DNA from: Janthinobacterium lividum PAMC 25724
Lineage (GTDB): Bacteria > Pseudomonadota > Gammaproteobacteria > Burkholderiales > Burkholderiaceae_D
Length of the DNA: 64,000 bases
Assembly: GCA_000242815.2 (NCBI GenBank)
Contig: AHHB01000037.1
Span: 124,001-188,000 of the forward strand
Direction: 5' to 3'
This document shows positions 8,151 to 16,744 of this stretch, one piece after another (the first letter of the stretch is position 1; every line of letters starts with the position of its first letter). The notes beneath the pieces were generated by a model. That model saw only the letters and a program-made list of their open reading frames with translations. It made no database searches and was not told the DNA's origin. Made by a program: the position numbers and the translations under genes.

Positions 8151-8699
8151 GTAAGGAAAAGCAATGGCAGGCGCTGCAGCAAGCGCCTGCCGCAGCAGGG
8201 GCGCCGCCTGGTCCAGGCGCGCCTCCAGGTTGTCGTGCAAGACGTGGTAGACGATGCCACGCGCGTCGAGCGCATTGAGCAGGTAGCGGTAGATCAATTG
8301 ACGCACGGCTTCCGACTCGCGCTGCAAGCCATCGGCCACCCACGGGCTATCGGGCGCCGTCACCAGGGTCACGTCGTACTGCGTGGCATCAGCCAGCGCC
8401 GCCAGTTGCGCGTCCGCACCATCAAAATAATGGCGGCTGTAGACGGCCGTCATCAGCGGCGTCGTATCGCAAAACAGGAAGTCGCGCGCCTGCGGGGCGG
8501 CTGCCGCTTCGCGTTCGATTTGCGTTCGAGCAATACCAAACTGATCGGCCGCGAGGGGCACCCTGCCCTGCATTTCGACAAATTCGCGCAAGTATTCCGG
8601 CACCCAGACTGTGCCGTAGCGCGCAGCCAGGGCGGCCGCCAGGGTAGACTTGCCCGACGATTCCGCTCCCAGGATCGCCACGCGCACGCAAGGCCGCAT
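8142..8699 (-). CDS. NadR-like P-loop kinase
   Basis: The 185-residue protein resembles the ribosylnicotinamide-kinase domain of NadR. Walker A is GAESSGKST at about residues 10-18, followed by VPEYLREFVE, the FCDTTPL nucleotide-binding strand and a TAPDSPWVADGLQ lid. The DNA-binding and adenylyltransferase parts of full NadR are absent. Its ATG overlaps the stop of the upstream permease gene by one base (TGATG), so the two are translationally coupled. With PnuC it would classically phosphorylate imported nicotinamide riboside. Next to a TPP-controlled receptor it could instead trap imported thiamine by phosphorylation. That substrate is an inference. Confidence 0.75.
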   Translation of the reverse strand: MRPCVRVAILGAESSGKSTLAAALAARYGTVWVPEYLREFVEMQGRVPLAADQFGIARTQIEREAAAAPQARDFLFCDTTPLMTAVYSRHYFDGADAQLAALADATQYDVTLVTAPDSPWVADGLQRESEAVRQLIYRYLLNALDARGIVYHVLHDNLEARLDQAAPLLRQALAAAPAIAFPYNT

Positions 8700-9310
8700 C
8701 ACTTGAGGACCATGGCATCGGGCGCGGCCGGTGCCGACTTTTTCCACGCCAGCAAGCCGATGATGGCCATCACCACGAAGAAGGCGTACAGCACGGCTGT
8801 CAGGGTCAAGCCCTTGTGCAGGTACAGCCAGACATACAGCACGTCGACGATGATCCAGGCAATCCAGTTTTCGAGCTTTTTGCGCGACAGCAGCAATTGT
8901 CCCACCAGGCTACCGGCCGTGAGGAAACCGTCCGCTTGGGGCACGTCCGTATCTGTCGTCGTCAGCAGCCATGCGATGAGCAGGAAACCGATCAGCCAAC
9001 CTGCCGCGCAGGCCAGCCAGCCGCGGCCATCGAGGCGCGTGACGGGCAAGATCTTGCCGCCGCTGGCCGGATGCAGCCACTGATACCAGCCCCAGAACGA
9101 GACGCTGATGAACAGCAGTTGCAAGGCCATGTCGCCATACAGGCGCGAGTCGAAAAAGACGAATCCGTAAGCGGCCGAGGAAATGATGGCGAACAGCCAC
9201 GCCCAGTGATTCTGGCGGATGTTGAGCGCAACGGTTGTCAGTGCCAGGACAAAGGAAATCAGTTCAAGCGGCGTGGTGGCAAAACCCAGCAGGAGAAGCG
9301 TATCGTTCAT
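8699..9310 (-). CDS. PnuC-family vitamin permease (PnuC/PnuT type)
   Basis: The 203-residue integral membrane protein has about seven hydrophobic segments. The family signatures FWGWYQWLH (mid-protein) and KKLENWIAWIIVDVLYVWLY (C-terminal half) are present. PnuC proteins carry nicotinamide riboside; the PnuT branch carries thiamine and is often controlled by TPP riboswitches. No TPP element was found in the 130 bases upstream of this gene, so the thiamine assignment rests only on the convergent TPP-regulated receptor. It is the first gene of a coupled pair with the NadR-like kinase. Confidence 0.85.
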   Translation of the reverse strand: MNDTLLLLGFATTPLELISFVLALTTVALNIRQNHWAWLFAIISSAAYGFVFFDSRLYGDMALQLLFISVSFWGWYQWLHPASGGKILPVTRLDGRGWLACAAGWLIGFLLIAWLLTTTDTDVPQADGFLTAGSLVGQLLLSRKKLENWIAWIIVDVLYVWLYLHKGLTLTAVLYAFFVVMAIIGLLAWKKSAPAAPDAMVLK

Positions 9311-9441
9311 GGGAATCTTGATGAGGCTGGTGGTGCAGTATGCAATACCGGCCCTGAATAAGCAAGATTGCCCGCAGCGTCACGCTGCTGCGTGCATAGC
9401 CCTTTAGAGGGTTGCGGGGGCGCGCAGGGCCTGCGGGGGCC

Positions 9442-9981
9442 TCAGGCCAAGCCTGCGTTGACGGCGCGCGCCAGCGAACGCTGCACAATCAGCTTGTGGA
9501 AGGGGCGGATTAGCATAATGTAGGCGCGCCCCACCCGATTATGGCAATGCACGACGCTAGTCACGGTCACGCTGCCGAACTGTTGCTGCCCCGCATGCCG
9601 GTTGCGCAGCAGCGACAAACGGAAATCGAGGTGGCTGTCATCCTCGCCCACGATGATCTCGTCGTCACTGACGGCGTAGATGCGAAAGATGCCGATGCGC
9701 TTGCCTGGCGTCGCTTCCATCTGCCTGGCAGTCTTGATGCCGAAGCGCGCCACGATAGCGTCGCGCAACACCATCAGGCTCTGCGCCCAGCCCGGCTGGC
9801 TGCCCAGCAACTGGCGCGCCAGGCTTTCCATGTCGAGCACGCGGGCGCGCGCGTTCGAAAGGTCGACGGCGTAGGCATCTGCCAAGTTGCTGCCCGGGTA
9901 CAAGGGGGCGATGCTGGCGCCAGGCGGCAAGGCCACGGCACGAACGGCCGTGTTGCGCACCATCTTGTTCAGCTCTAGCAT
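9442..9981 (-). CDS. DUF2867 family protein
   Basis: This 179-residue protein of unknown function shows the DUF2867 pattern: LADAYAVDL near the N terminus, GIFRIYAVSDDEIIVGEDDSHLDFR in the middle, and FGSVTVTSVVHCHNRVGRAYIM towards the end. These proteins are often found as the C-terminal half of SDR-type epimerases, but here it stands alone. ATG 9981 was preferred over GTG 9987 because GGAG lies at a suitable distance. No obvious functional link to its neighbours. Confidence 0.7.
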   Translation of the reverse strand: MLELNKMVRNTAVRAVALPPGASIAPLYPGSNLADAYAVDLSNARARVLDMESLARQLLGSQPGWAQSLMVLRDAIVARFGIKTARQMEATPGKRIGIFRIYAVSDDEIIVGEDDSHLDFRLSLLRNRHAGQQQFGSVTVTSVVHCHNRVGRAYIMLIRPFHKLIVQRSLARAVNAGLA

Positions 9982-10135
9982 GGGCACTCCATATGCTCAG
10001 TGAGGACACGGCCATCATACACAACAAAGTCAATAGCGATCACATCGCATTCGCCCTGGCCGCACCCATTCACTACCGGCTGATGTTCGAGCACCAAGAC
10101 GTGCGCCAGTTGTGTTCCATCGCTTCCGCGCCGCC

Positions 10136-11734
10136 CTATCCGAGATCAGGAAGGGATATATCCATCAAATGCCAGGTCACGTCGTCGTCAGGCAAATCGA
10201 GCAACCAGTCGCGGCGCGGTTGCGGGAAAAGTGCGCCTTGGGTCAGCCAAGCCTGGCGCCAGTACTGGTTGACGATGGCCTGCAGCGGATGGTCGGGCGC
10301 TACCCACGGTTGCCAGACGCCGCTGACCGGACAGGCTTGCCCGCAAGCACAGCTCAACCATGGCTCGGGCCGCGCCACTTCGCGCAGCAAACCGCGCGCT
10401 GCGCGCGGCTCCACGGCGCCTTGGTTGTGCCGTATCGTCAGGCACTGTTCCCACGTCACGCTGCCGTAACGACTCTTGCCAGCGGCATCGAGCACGCTGA
10501 AATAGCGGAACTCTTCGCCTTTGCGAAACAGCCGGGCCGGCTCCGTCAAACCTTGCCCACCGGCAGGTTGCCAGTATGCGGAAAATGGCGCAGTCGGTGC
10601 GTCGCTGGGCAAGCCAACAGGGAGCCGCGCATAGTCAGCGGCCAGGAAATACGGTTCTTGCAACAGCGAGGCGGCGCTTGGCTGCGCGATGGCTGGCGGT
10701 GGGCGCACGCCCATGGCGGCGTCGAGCAAGCTTTTTCGTTGACCATCCCACGGCGGCAGATCGGCCGGTGGTAATGGCAAGATTTTATCGAGGTTGGGAA
10801 AGCGGCGATTGGGGTTGAAGCCGAGGGCACGATTAAGTACGCCGTAACGTTCACCGCGAGCTTTGTCCACATATGGCGCCAGCATATCGGCAAGATCAAA
10901 AGGTGAACCGAATTCAATTGCCAATGCGCTCGCACATTCTGCGCAGCCAAACTTGACTCCCTCATGCAATACATTTAGAGCACGCTGTTTGGTTGTAGGA
11001 GTTCGATCGCCAATCTCATCGCCATTCGCAGCTCTTGGTATTGCATACAAGTAGTGCAGGTTAAACGCAGCAGGCCCGTATCCTTGAGAAAGCGCACATG
11101 CCATCATTTTTATCGCTACAGGAATATTGGCCCAATATCCAGGAATCGCACCGTCTGTCCCCGCTCTTAATTTGTCGCCTAAAAATGCCATCGCCTGAGG
11201 ATTTCCCATGACAGCAGCCTTTTGCCAGAAGGCATAAGCGCGAGTGATGTCGCCGTCAACGCCAGTGCTATTCGCATAATACGTTCCCATCCGGTCATAT
11301 GCCGCCGGTATGCCCAGCAGCATCGCCTTTTCCACCATTTGCACCGCCTCTTCATTACCGTATAACGGATCGCGCCCTTCCACATATAAGCTTGCCAAAT
11401 TGAGCATCGCCTTCCAGTGCAACCGCTCTGCCGCTTGACGCGTCAGAGCGACGATTTTTTTGTAGTCGCGGTCTTCCACGGCGATTTCAGGATCTTCCAT
11501 GGCGCGCGCTTCGAGGAACCAGTCCTCGGCTTGCGCATCGATGGTTGGCACCTTGCTCGCCTCGATTTCACAGATAAAATCCGCGACATGCGGATCGAAA
11601 AGCGGCAGGCTTTGCTTACGTGGCAAGACTTCTTCTTTGTCGTTTGGCATTTTGCAGGCGAATAAAGGGATACACAGGACAACTACCAATACGGAACATG
11701 GCAGGCGAATGAATATATTTTGATACTGTTTCAT
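10136..11734 (-). CDS. Sel1-repeat lipoprotein, probable immunity to the phospholipase effector
   Basis: The 532-residue protein starts with a lipoprotein signal (hydrophobic VLVVVLCIPLFAC, Cys27 as the lipid site). Sel1-like helical repeats fill the first half, such as AYAFWQKAAVMGNPQAMAFLG. The second half resembles DUF6396-type proteins, with Trp- and Pro-rich strands. Lipidation would place it in the periplasm, where Tle5 phospholipases act, and Sel1-repeat proteins are known partners of such effectors. It begins at the end of the phospholipase gene (GTG 11740 would overlap by four bases; ATG 11734 follows GGGGTGA). Immunity is inferred from order and location. Confidence 0.75.
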   Translation of the reverse strand: MKQYQNIFIRLPCSVLVVVLCIPLFACKMPNDKEEVLPRKQSLPLFDPHVADFICEIEASKVPTIDAQAEDWFLEARAMEDPEIAVEDRDYKKIVALTRQAAERLHWKAMLNLASLYVEGRDPLYGNEEAVQMVEKAMLLGIPAAYDRMGTYYANSTGVDGDITRAYAFWQKAAVMGNPQAMAFLGDKLRAGTDGAIPGYWANIPVAIKMMACALSQGYGPAAFNLHYLYAIPRAANGDEIGDRTPTTKQRALNVLHEGVKFGCAECASALAIEFGSPFDLADMLAPYVDKARGERYGVLNRALGFNPNRRFPNLDKILPLPPADLPPWDGQRKSLLDAAMGVRPPPAIAQPSAASLLQEPYFLAADYARLPVGLPSDAPTAPFSAYWQPAGGQGLTEPARLFRKGEEFRYFSVLDAAGKSRYGSVTWEQCLTIRHNQGAVEPRAARGLLREVARPEPWLSCACGQACPVSGVWQPWVAPDHPLQAIVNQYWRQAWLTQGALFPQPRRDWLLDLPDDDVTWHLMDISLPDLG

Positions 11735-11736
11735 GC

Positions 11737-13797
11737 TCACCCCAGACGTATGGTGGAACTTCGGTTATCTTCTAATGGCAACAAAAAACCAATCATTTTT
11801 TTCAACTTTGCTCCTCCTTGTTTTGCCAGCTTTTTCGTCCGATTGGCCTTCATTAAGTTTCCCCAACTCTCAAAAGCAGCCACAATCTCCGCCTTCGTCC
11901 CGCCCCCGCCATCGACCAAACCGCCGCTATGCATGCGCCACACGCGCTTGCGCAAATCACGCGCCACGCGGTGGTCGATGGTGGCGATATTGATTTCGCT
12001 GTCGACGGCCATGCTGCGCTGGTTCAGGTTGGCGCTGCCCAGCGTCATGAACACGTCGTCGACCAGCATCAGTTTGGAATGGATGTAGATTTCACGGTAG
12101 CGCCAGCGGTCGTTGTCAAACGCGCTCACATTGAGCATGGCCACCGACACCTTCAGCCCGAATTCACTCTCAAGCGTCATCGCGCCGGGTTTGTGGATGC
12201 CTTTGGCATGGCGCACCACGTCGGGCAACTGGACTTCCGCCTCGGCGGAAATGCCGAATCCTGCCCTGACACGCCGGGTTTTCGGTCGCTTGTTGTAGTC
12301 GTCGATCATGGTGTTTTGCCCCGTCATGCCAGCGTGCTGCCCAAGTGCCGCCAGCGTGTCGTGGGTGCGCGGCACCATCTGCGCGCGCTCCGGCACTGGA
12401 ATGACGATGAACACGTGCATGACCGGCATATCTTCAAGACTCTTGCCCGCCTTGACACTACCAGCCTTCCAGGCGGCCACAACCTTCTTGCGCTCGGCCA
12501 GCAAATGTTGAGCCCATTGTTCATACTGGAAATACTGGTTTTCCACATACAGGTAGCCGGCCGCCAAGCTGGCCTGAGTCACGGCGCGAAAATAGGTTTC
12601 CTTGATGGTCTTGTCTTGTTCCTCGGGCTGGGTCAGCACGATCTGCACGGTGGAGTCGCTTGGCTCGGCCTTATCCAACAGTCGCGCCGGTGGGTTGCCG
12701 CATGACAACTCTCGGCTAACACAGTCGGTGGAAGCCGAACGCGTGCGGTCGTCGATAGCGCGGTCCCATGCCTTCACGAAATTGTTGTACAGCGCGATGA
12801 GCGCACGGCCGCCGTCGATGCGGCAGGCATAGTCCTGATACGGTTTCAGCGTGGCGAACCCGCAGTCCGCAGCCATTGCCTGCAAACACTCGCGCCGCTC
12901 GTTGACGCCGCCCTGTTCGCGGCGCGTATCGTCGAGCAGATGGGCCGTCGTGTCCCAATAATCGGTTACCGAGTTCAGCCCCATCACATAACCGACGGCC
13001 TTGGCCCCCTCTTCATAGTCGAAATCGATCAGGACCGGCTTCTGGTGATGCGTGCCCAGGTATTGCATACCGAGCTTTTCGATCTCCCCCTTCGTCAAAC
13101 CGCGCGGCTGGTCTATTTCGGTCGCGATACTCTTGCTGATCGCGGCGCTGTCGCCGTGCCGCAAGCGAATCTCCAGGCGCCCCAACAAGCCATGGAGCGC
13201 GGCCGCATACCAGCTGTGACAGTATTCTTCACGCGCCATGATCGGGATATTCTCGGGCCGGACGTACTCGCCCCATTGAGCGTTGCCTGCAACCGGTTTC
13301 TTGTTTTGGACCGCATCGTGCAACATCGCCAGGCTGGCTTTTGCACTGATGTCATCAAAGCGCTGTCCACCGGTTTTCCATGGCGAGGTGCCGTGCGAAT
13401 AGCCCGGCATGGTGCGCGCTATCGGCGAGCCGACCCGGTCATACCAGATCAGCAGGCGCACCCTGACGTGACGCCGCGTGGTGGCGTCGATCAGCAAGTC
13501 GCCAAACGTTTCGCCACGCGGCCAGGTGGCGCTGTTGCCGCGCACCAGTTCCATGCCCGGGTCGAAACCCCAGCAACACAGGTCGATGGACTTTTTAGCC
13601 TTGGCGATCTCGCCGGCGATGTCGGCGAACCCTTCCTGTCCGCAAATGAACAGTGTCAGCTTGTTGTTGTGCGTGATCGGGTGGCTGGCCTTGCCTTTCA
13701 GGTTGCGGTTTTCCAGCAGCCACTGGAGCGAACTGGTCGCAGTGCGTCCGACTTCGTCGATATGGGTGGTTTCGATGCGGCTGCTCGATTCAGGCAT
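11737..13797 (-). CDS. T6SS phospholipase D effector (Tle5-like)
   Basis: This 686-residue protein has two HKD half-sites of the phospholipase D superfamily: HQKPVLID (His251, Lys253, Asp258) and HSKLMLVDD (His573, Lys575), the latter followed by GSANLN. Together these form one active site that cleaves membrane phospholipids. No signal peptide is visible, as expected for a cargo carried on the T6SS spike. It starts 25 bases after vgrG ends, behind GGGAGAG, and is followed by a lipoprotein gene of the immunity type. The trio vgrG, effector, immunity is the usual layout for Tle5 toxins. Confidence 0.88.
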   Translation of the reverse strand: MPESSSRIETTHIDEVGRTATSSLQWLLENRNLKGKASHPITHNNKLTLFICGQEGFADIAGEIAKAKKSIDLCCWGFDPGMELVRGNSATWPRGETFGDLLIDATTRRHVRVRLLIWYDRVGSPIARTMPGYSHGTSPWKTGGQRFDDISAKASLAMLHDAVQNKKPVAGNAQWGEYVRPENIPIMAREEYCHSWYAAALHGLLGRLEIRLRHGDSAAISKSIATEIDQPRGLTKGEIEKLGMQYLGTHHQKPVLIDFDYEEGAKAVGYVMGLNSVTDYWDTTAHLLDDTRREQGGVNERRECLQAMAADCGFATLKPYQDYACRIDGGRALIALYNNFVKAWDRAIDDRTRSASTDCVSRELSCGNPPARLLDKAEPSDSTVQIVLTQPEEQDKTIKETYFRAVTQASLAAGYLYVENQYFQYEQWAQHLLAERKKVVAAWKAGSVKAGKSLEDMPVMHVFIVIPVPERAQMVPRTHDTLAALGQHAGMTGQNTMIDDYNKRPKTRRVRAGFGISAEAEVQLPDVVRHAKGIHKPGAMTLESEFGLKVSVAMLNVSAFDNDRWRYREIYIHSKLMLVDDVFMTLGSANLNQRSMAVDSEINIATIDHRVARDLRKRVWRMHSGGLVDGGGGTKAEIVAAFESWGNLMKANRTKKLAKQGGAKLKKMIGFLLPLEDNRSSTIRLG

Positions 13798-13822
13798 GGT
13801 GCTCTCCCGTCAGTGTCGTGCA

Positions 13823-16597
13823 TCATTGAACAGCGCGGCCGTCGCTGGTGTCGTCAAACGCGCGCAAACCGTGATTCGACAGCTTGTGTTCGCCGTCCGG
13901 CGCCGCGTTCGGGTCGAAGCGCGCGCTCGCTTGCAATGAAAACTCTTCGCCATTGCCAAGAACGACACGGTAGCGCGGCGTACCATCCTGATGCGCGATC
14001 AGGATGCGGCCGAATTCGTCGGTCAAGCCTTGCTCGACTTCGGCTTCCCCCTTGTACAGCGTGTACGGCACATTGGCGTACTGACCACCATCCACATGGG
14101 CCTGTATCGTATGCTGCAATTGTCCCGCTACCGGCGCGATGGGCGGCTCCAGCTCTGGTTGCGGCCGGTTCTTGGGCGCCAGCGTTTCCAGGTTTCCATG
14201 AAACAGCGTCGGCGACGCGGTAAAAAACTGTACCTTGTCGCTAATTTCAAGCATGCAATTAGCGCCATGCAGGCGTACGCCTTTGCGGCCGCGAATATGC
14301 ACCCAGTCGGCCTGGCTGATCAGCTCCAGCACCTTGTTGGCGACGATATCGACCGTATCGGTTTGCGCCGCGATCTGCACCGGGCCAGCTGCGGCGATCA
14401 GTTTCATGCCAGCCTTGTGGACGAACAGGCGCAGCGCAGCGCCGATGCTGGCGAACAGGCCGCCGCCGGCCGCCAGCGACAGATCGCACCCGGTCGTCAG
14501 CGCGGTGTGCTCGGCGCTGGCGATGTGCGTCGATTGCGCGCTCGTCGTTTCGATACCGGCCGGACTGGCCAGCACCAGATGCGGCTTTGACAATTCGGGA
14601 AATGCATTTTCGCCACTGCCGGCACCGCCCTTGATCCCGGCATGCTGGGCTTTCAGCACATCGGCGGCGGCGCCCTGCTGGGCGACACTTTCTTGCGCGC
14701 CGTGATGCTGCGCCAAGGCGGCAAGCGCCTTGTGCCGTTCAGCAGCCTCGGCCAACCGGCGCAAGGTTTCATCCATGCTCTTGATATGCGAGGCGGCGCC
14801 ATGGCGCGCTTCGGTGGTCAGCAACATGCCACGGCCGGCGCGCGCCACGCCCCAAGCGTCTGACGCCAGTTCCCAGCCCTCGCCACGCGCATCCTTGCGC
14901 CCGCTGGCGTCTTCGATGCGGCTGATGCAGCCGAGCGACAATTGGCTGTGCTGATGATCGCTTTTCAATTGCACCTGGATGCGCTGGTGCGTATCGTCGA
15001 GTACCAACTGGTTGCCGCGCACGCCGTAGCCCCCACTAGGCATCAGCTCGGCGCTGCGCCAGCCGCCCAGCATGCGTTGCCCCGGCAAATTCCACGGCGG
15101 CGCATGCTTGCCGTTGTACACCGCACCGACAATGACGGGACGGTCGATATTGCCGTCGAGAAACTGGATCAGCACTTCCTGGCCGATGCGCGGCAACGCG
15201 ATCTGGCCGAAGGCCTGGCCCGCCCATGGCGTCATGACCCTGATCCATGGCGAACTGCCGGCGTCGAACTTGCCCAGCCGGTCCCAGTGGAATTGCACTT
15301 TCACCCGGCCCAGCGCGTCGGTATGGATGGTTTCGCCTGCCGGCCCGGTGACAATCGCGGTCTGCACGCCGGGCAAGGCACAAGGCGTGCTGTTGAAATG
15401 CCGCCCCGGATACCAGCGGATGCTCTTGCGTATGCAACTAAAACGGTTTTCATAATGCGACTTTGCGCCCGTCCCTGCCTGGTAATTGTTGCTGGCGACA
15501 TGATCGACCGACAGGATCAGGTATTCACGCGCGCGGATGTCCGGGCGCGCCGCTTCACCTCTGGCCGGCACGGATTGCTCGCCGCTGAAGTGGCCGCCCA
15601 GCGTGAAACTACGCCCGGCCTGGGCGCAGCGGTGATTGCCGTCAGCTTCGAAGGTTTGCGCCTGGCAGTTATTCGCCTCCATGCGGCGTTGCGCCAGCGC
15701 TTCGCCAGCGCCCATGTCGGCATAGCCATAGCCGGTGTCCTGATACAGTTCATGGGCAAACACGTCGCCCTGCTGGTACAGCGCATAGCCGCTGGCGCGG
15801 CTCGCATAAGGATGCTTATAGTTGAAGCTGGCCAGCGTGAGCGCGCCGGAAGCGATCTTGCGTATGGCTCGCCAATCGCGTATGCCGTCCCCCTCGAGCG
15901 AGCCTGCATCGTTGCGAAACAGCATCTCGTCGGCTGCGCACGCATCGCTGTCGCTTGGGTCGATGCTGTCGGTCAGCCAGGTATTGTCGCCCAAACACAG
16001 CGTATGACCGTCGGCCCGATGTTCATACCAATAATGGAGTCCCTGGTCTTCCCAGCGCCGGTGCAAATGGTTGTAATCGGTTTCATTATGCTGGTTGGCG
16101 CAGCTCAATATCGCTTTTTCCTCATGCAGCCGGTTTTGCCAGTCGCGCTGCACATAATGACCGAAGGTCGTTTCGCTGATGTCGATGACCGTGCGCTCGT
16201 GGAACGAGACGTTGTCCATGCGCAGCCTGGAAAACGCCAGCCAGGGTTGCAGCACCATTTGATAGAACGCGAAACCGCCATCGCTGCGCAACAAGCGAAA
16301 TTGGCCGACATAACCATTGAAATAGCGCAAACTGGCGTCATCGCGCACCATCGAAATGGTGACCATGCGCCCCATCATCGCGGTCAGGGGAATGTGGAGA
16401 TTGTCGGACAGCAGTTCGGCGTCGAAGCGAAAGTCGCGTGACATTTCCTCGTGCGCCCGCAAGCTGTTGACCAGCAGCGCGGTATCGGGCGGACCATCGT
16501 TGTGCGGAAAATCCATGCGCAGCAAGCGGCTGTCCTGGACTCGCCGGCTCGCTGCAAAAAGGTGCGCAAGATCGGCTGCCAGCTTGCCATCATCCAT
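13823..16597 (-). CDS. vgrG: T6SS spike protein VgrG with DUF2345 and a C-terminal transthyretin-like tail
   Basis: VgrG trimers cap the Hcp tube and carry effectors into target cells. This 924-residue protein has the gp27/gp5-like core (DALGRVKVQFHWDRLGKFD, then GSSPWIRVMTPWAGQAFG), and the OB-fold signature GQEVLIQFLDGNIDRPVIVG. A long DUF2345 domain follows (repeats around QADWVHIRGRKGVRLHG). The last about 90 residues (VDGGQYANVPYTLYKGEAEV, then GLTDEFGRI) look like a transthyretin-type fold, a known docking module for phospholipase effectors. ATG 16597 follows a perfect AAGGAGG; earlier in-frame ATGs lack one. No other T6SS structural gene is in the window. Confidence 0.93.
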   Translation of the reverse strand: MDDGKLAADLAHLFAASRRVQDSRLLRMDFPHNDGPPDTALLVNSLRAHEEMSRDFRFDAELLSDNLHIPLTAMMGRMVTISMVRDDASLRYFNGYVGQFRLLRSDGGFAFYQMVLQPWLAFSRLRMDNVSFHERTVIDISETTFGHYVQRDWQNRLHEEKAILSCANQHNETDYNHLHRRWEDQGLHYWYEHRADGHTLCLGDNTWLTDSIDPSDSDACAADEMLFRNDAGSLEGDGIRDWRAIRKIASGALTLASFNYKHPYASRASGYALYQQGDVFAHELYQDTGYGYADMGAGEALAQRRMEANNCQAQTFEADGNHRCAQAGRSFTLGGHFSGEQSVPARGEAARPDIRAREYLILSVDHVASNNYQAGTGAKSHYENRFSCIRKSIRWYPGRHFNSTPCALPGVQTAIVTGPAGETIHTDALGRVKVQFHWDRLGKFDAGSSPWIRVMTPWAGQAFGQIALPRIGQEVLIQFLDGNIDRPVIVGAVYNGKHAPPWNLPGQRMLGGWRSAELMPSGGYGVRGNQLVLDDTHQRIQVQLKSDHQHSQLSLGCISRIEDASGRKDARGEGWELASDAWGVARAGRGMLLTTEARHGAASHIKSMDETLRRLAEAAERHKALAALAQHHGAQESVAQQGAAADVLKAQHAGIKGGAGSGENAFPELSKPHLVLASPAGIETTSAQSTHIASAEHTALTTGCDLSLAAGGGLFASIGAALRLFVHKAGMKLIAAAGPVQIAAQTDTVDIVANKVLELISQADWVHIRGRKGVRLHGANCMLEISDKVQFFTASPTLFHGNLETLAPKNRPQPELEPPIAPVAGQLQHTIQAHVDGGQYANVPYTLYKGEAEVEQGLTDEFGRILIAHQDGTPRYRVVLGNGEEFSLQASARFDPNAAPDGEHKLSNHGLRAFDDTSDGRAVQ

Positions 16598-16683
16598 ATT
16601 GCCTCCTTCATATTTATTCCCCTGGCCCATGCTAACCATGGTGAACGCCGGCATCTTGATGAAACTCAAACTCGTTGACCATA

Positions 16684-16728
16684 CGAAAAAAAGCCGCATC
16701 GGCCAGTCAGGCGGATGCGGCTTTGTTA
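16684..16728 (-). terminator. Terminator of the S46 peptidase gene
   Basis: A 10-bp stem (16691-16700 with 16714-16723) is followed on the minus strand by a run of T residues (complement of A at 16686-16692). It separates the peptidase gene from vgrG, whose promoter must lie in 16598-16683. Confidence 0.85.
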
Positions 16729-16744
16729 TCGCGCAAGTTACAGA

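Noticed and set aside
9311-9441. A second TPP riboswitch before pnuC
   Set aside because: Neither the GGGTGAGA-type arm nor the ACCTGATCTGG segment is present on the minus strand; only a small GCAGC hairpin was found.
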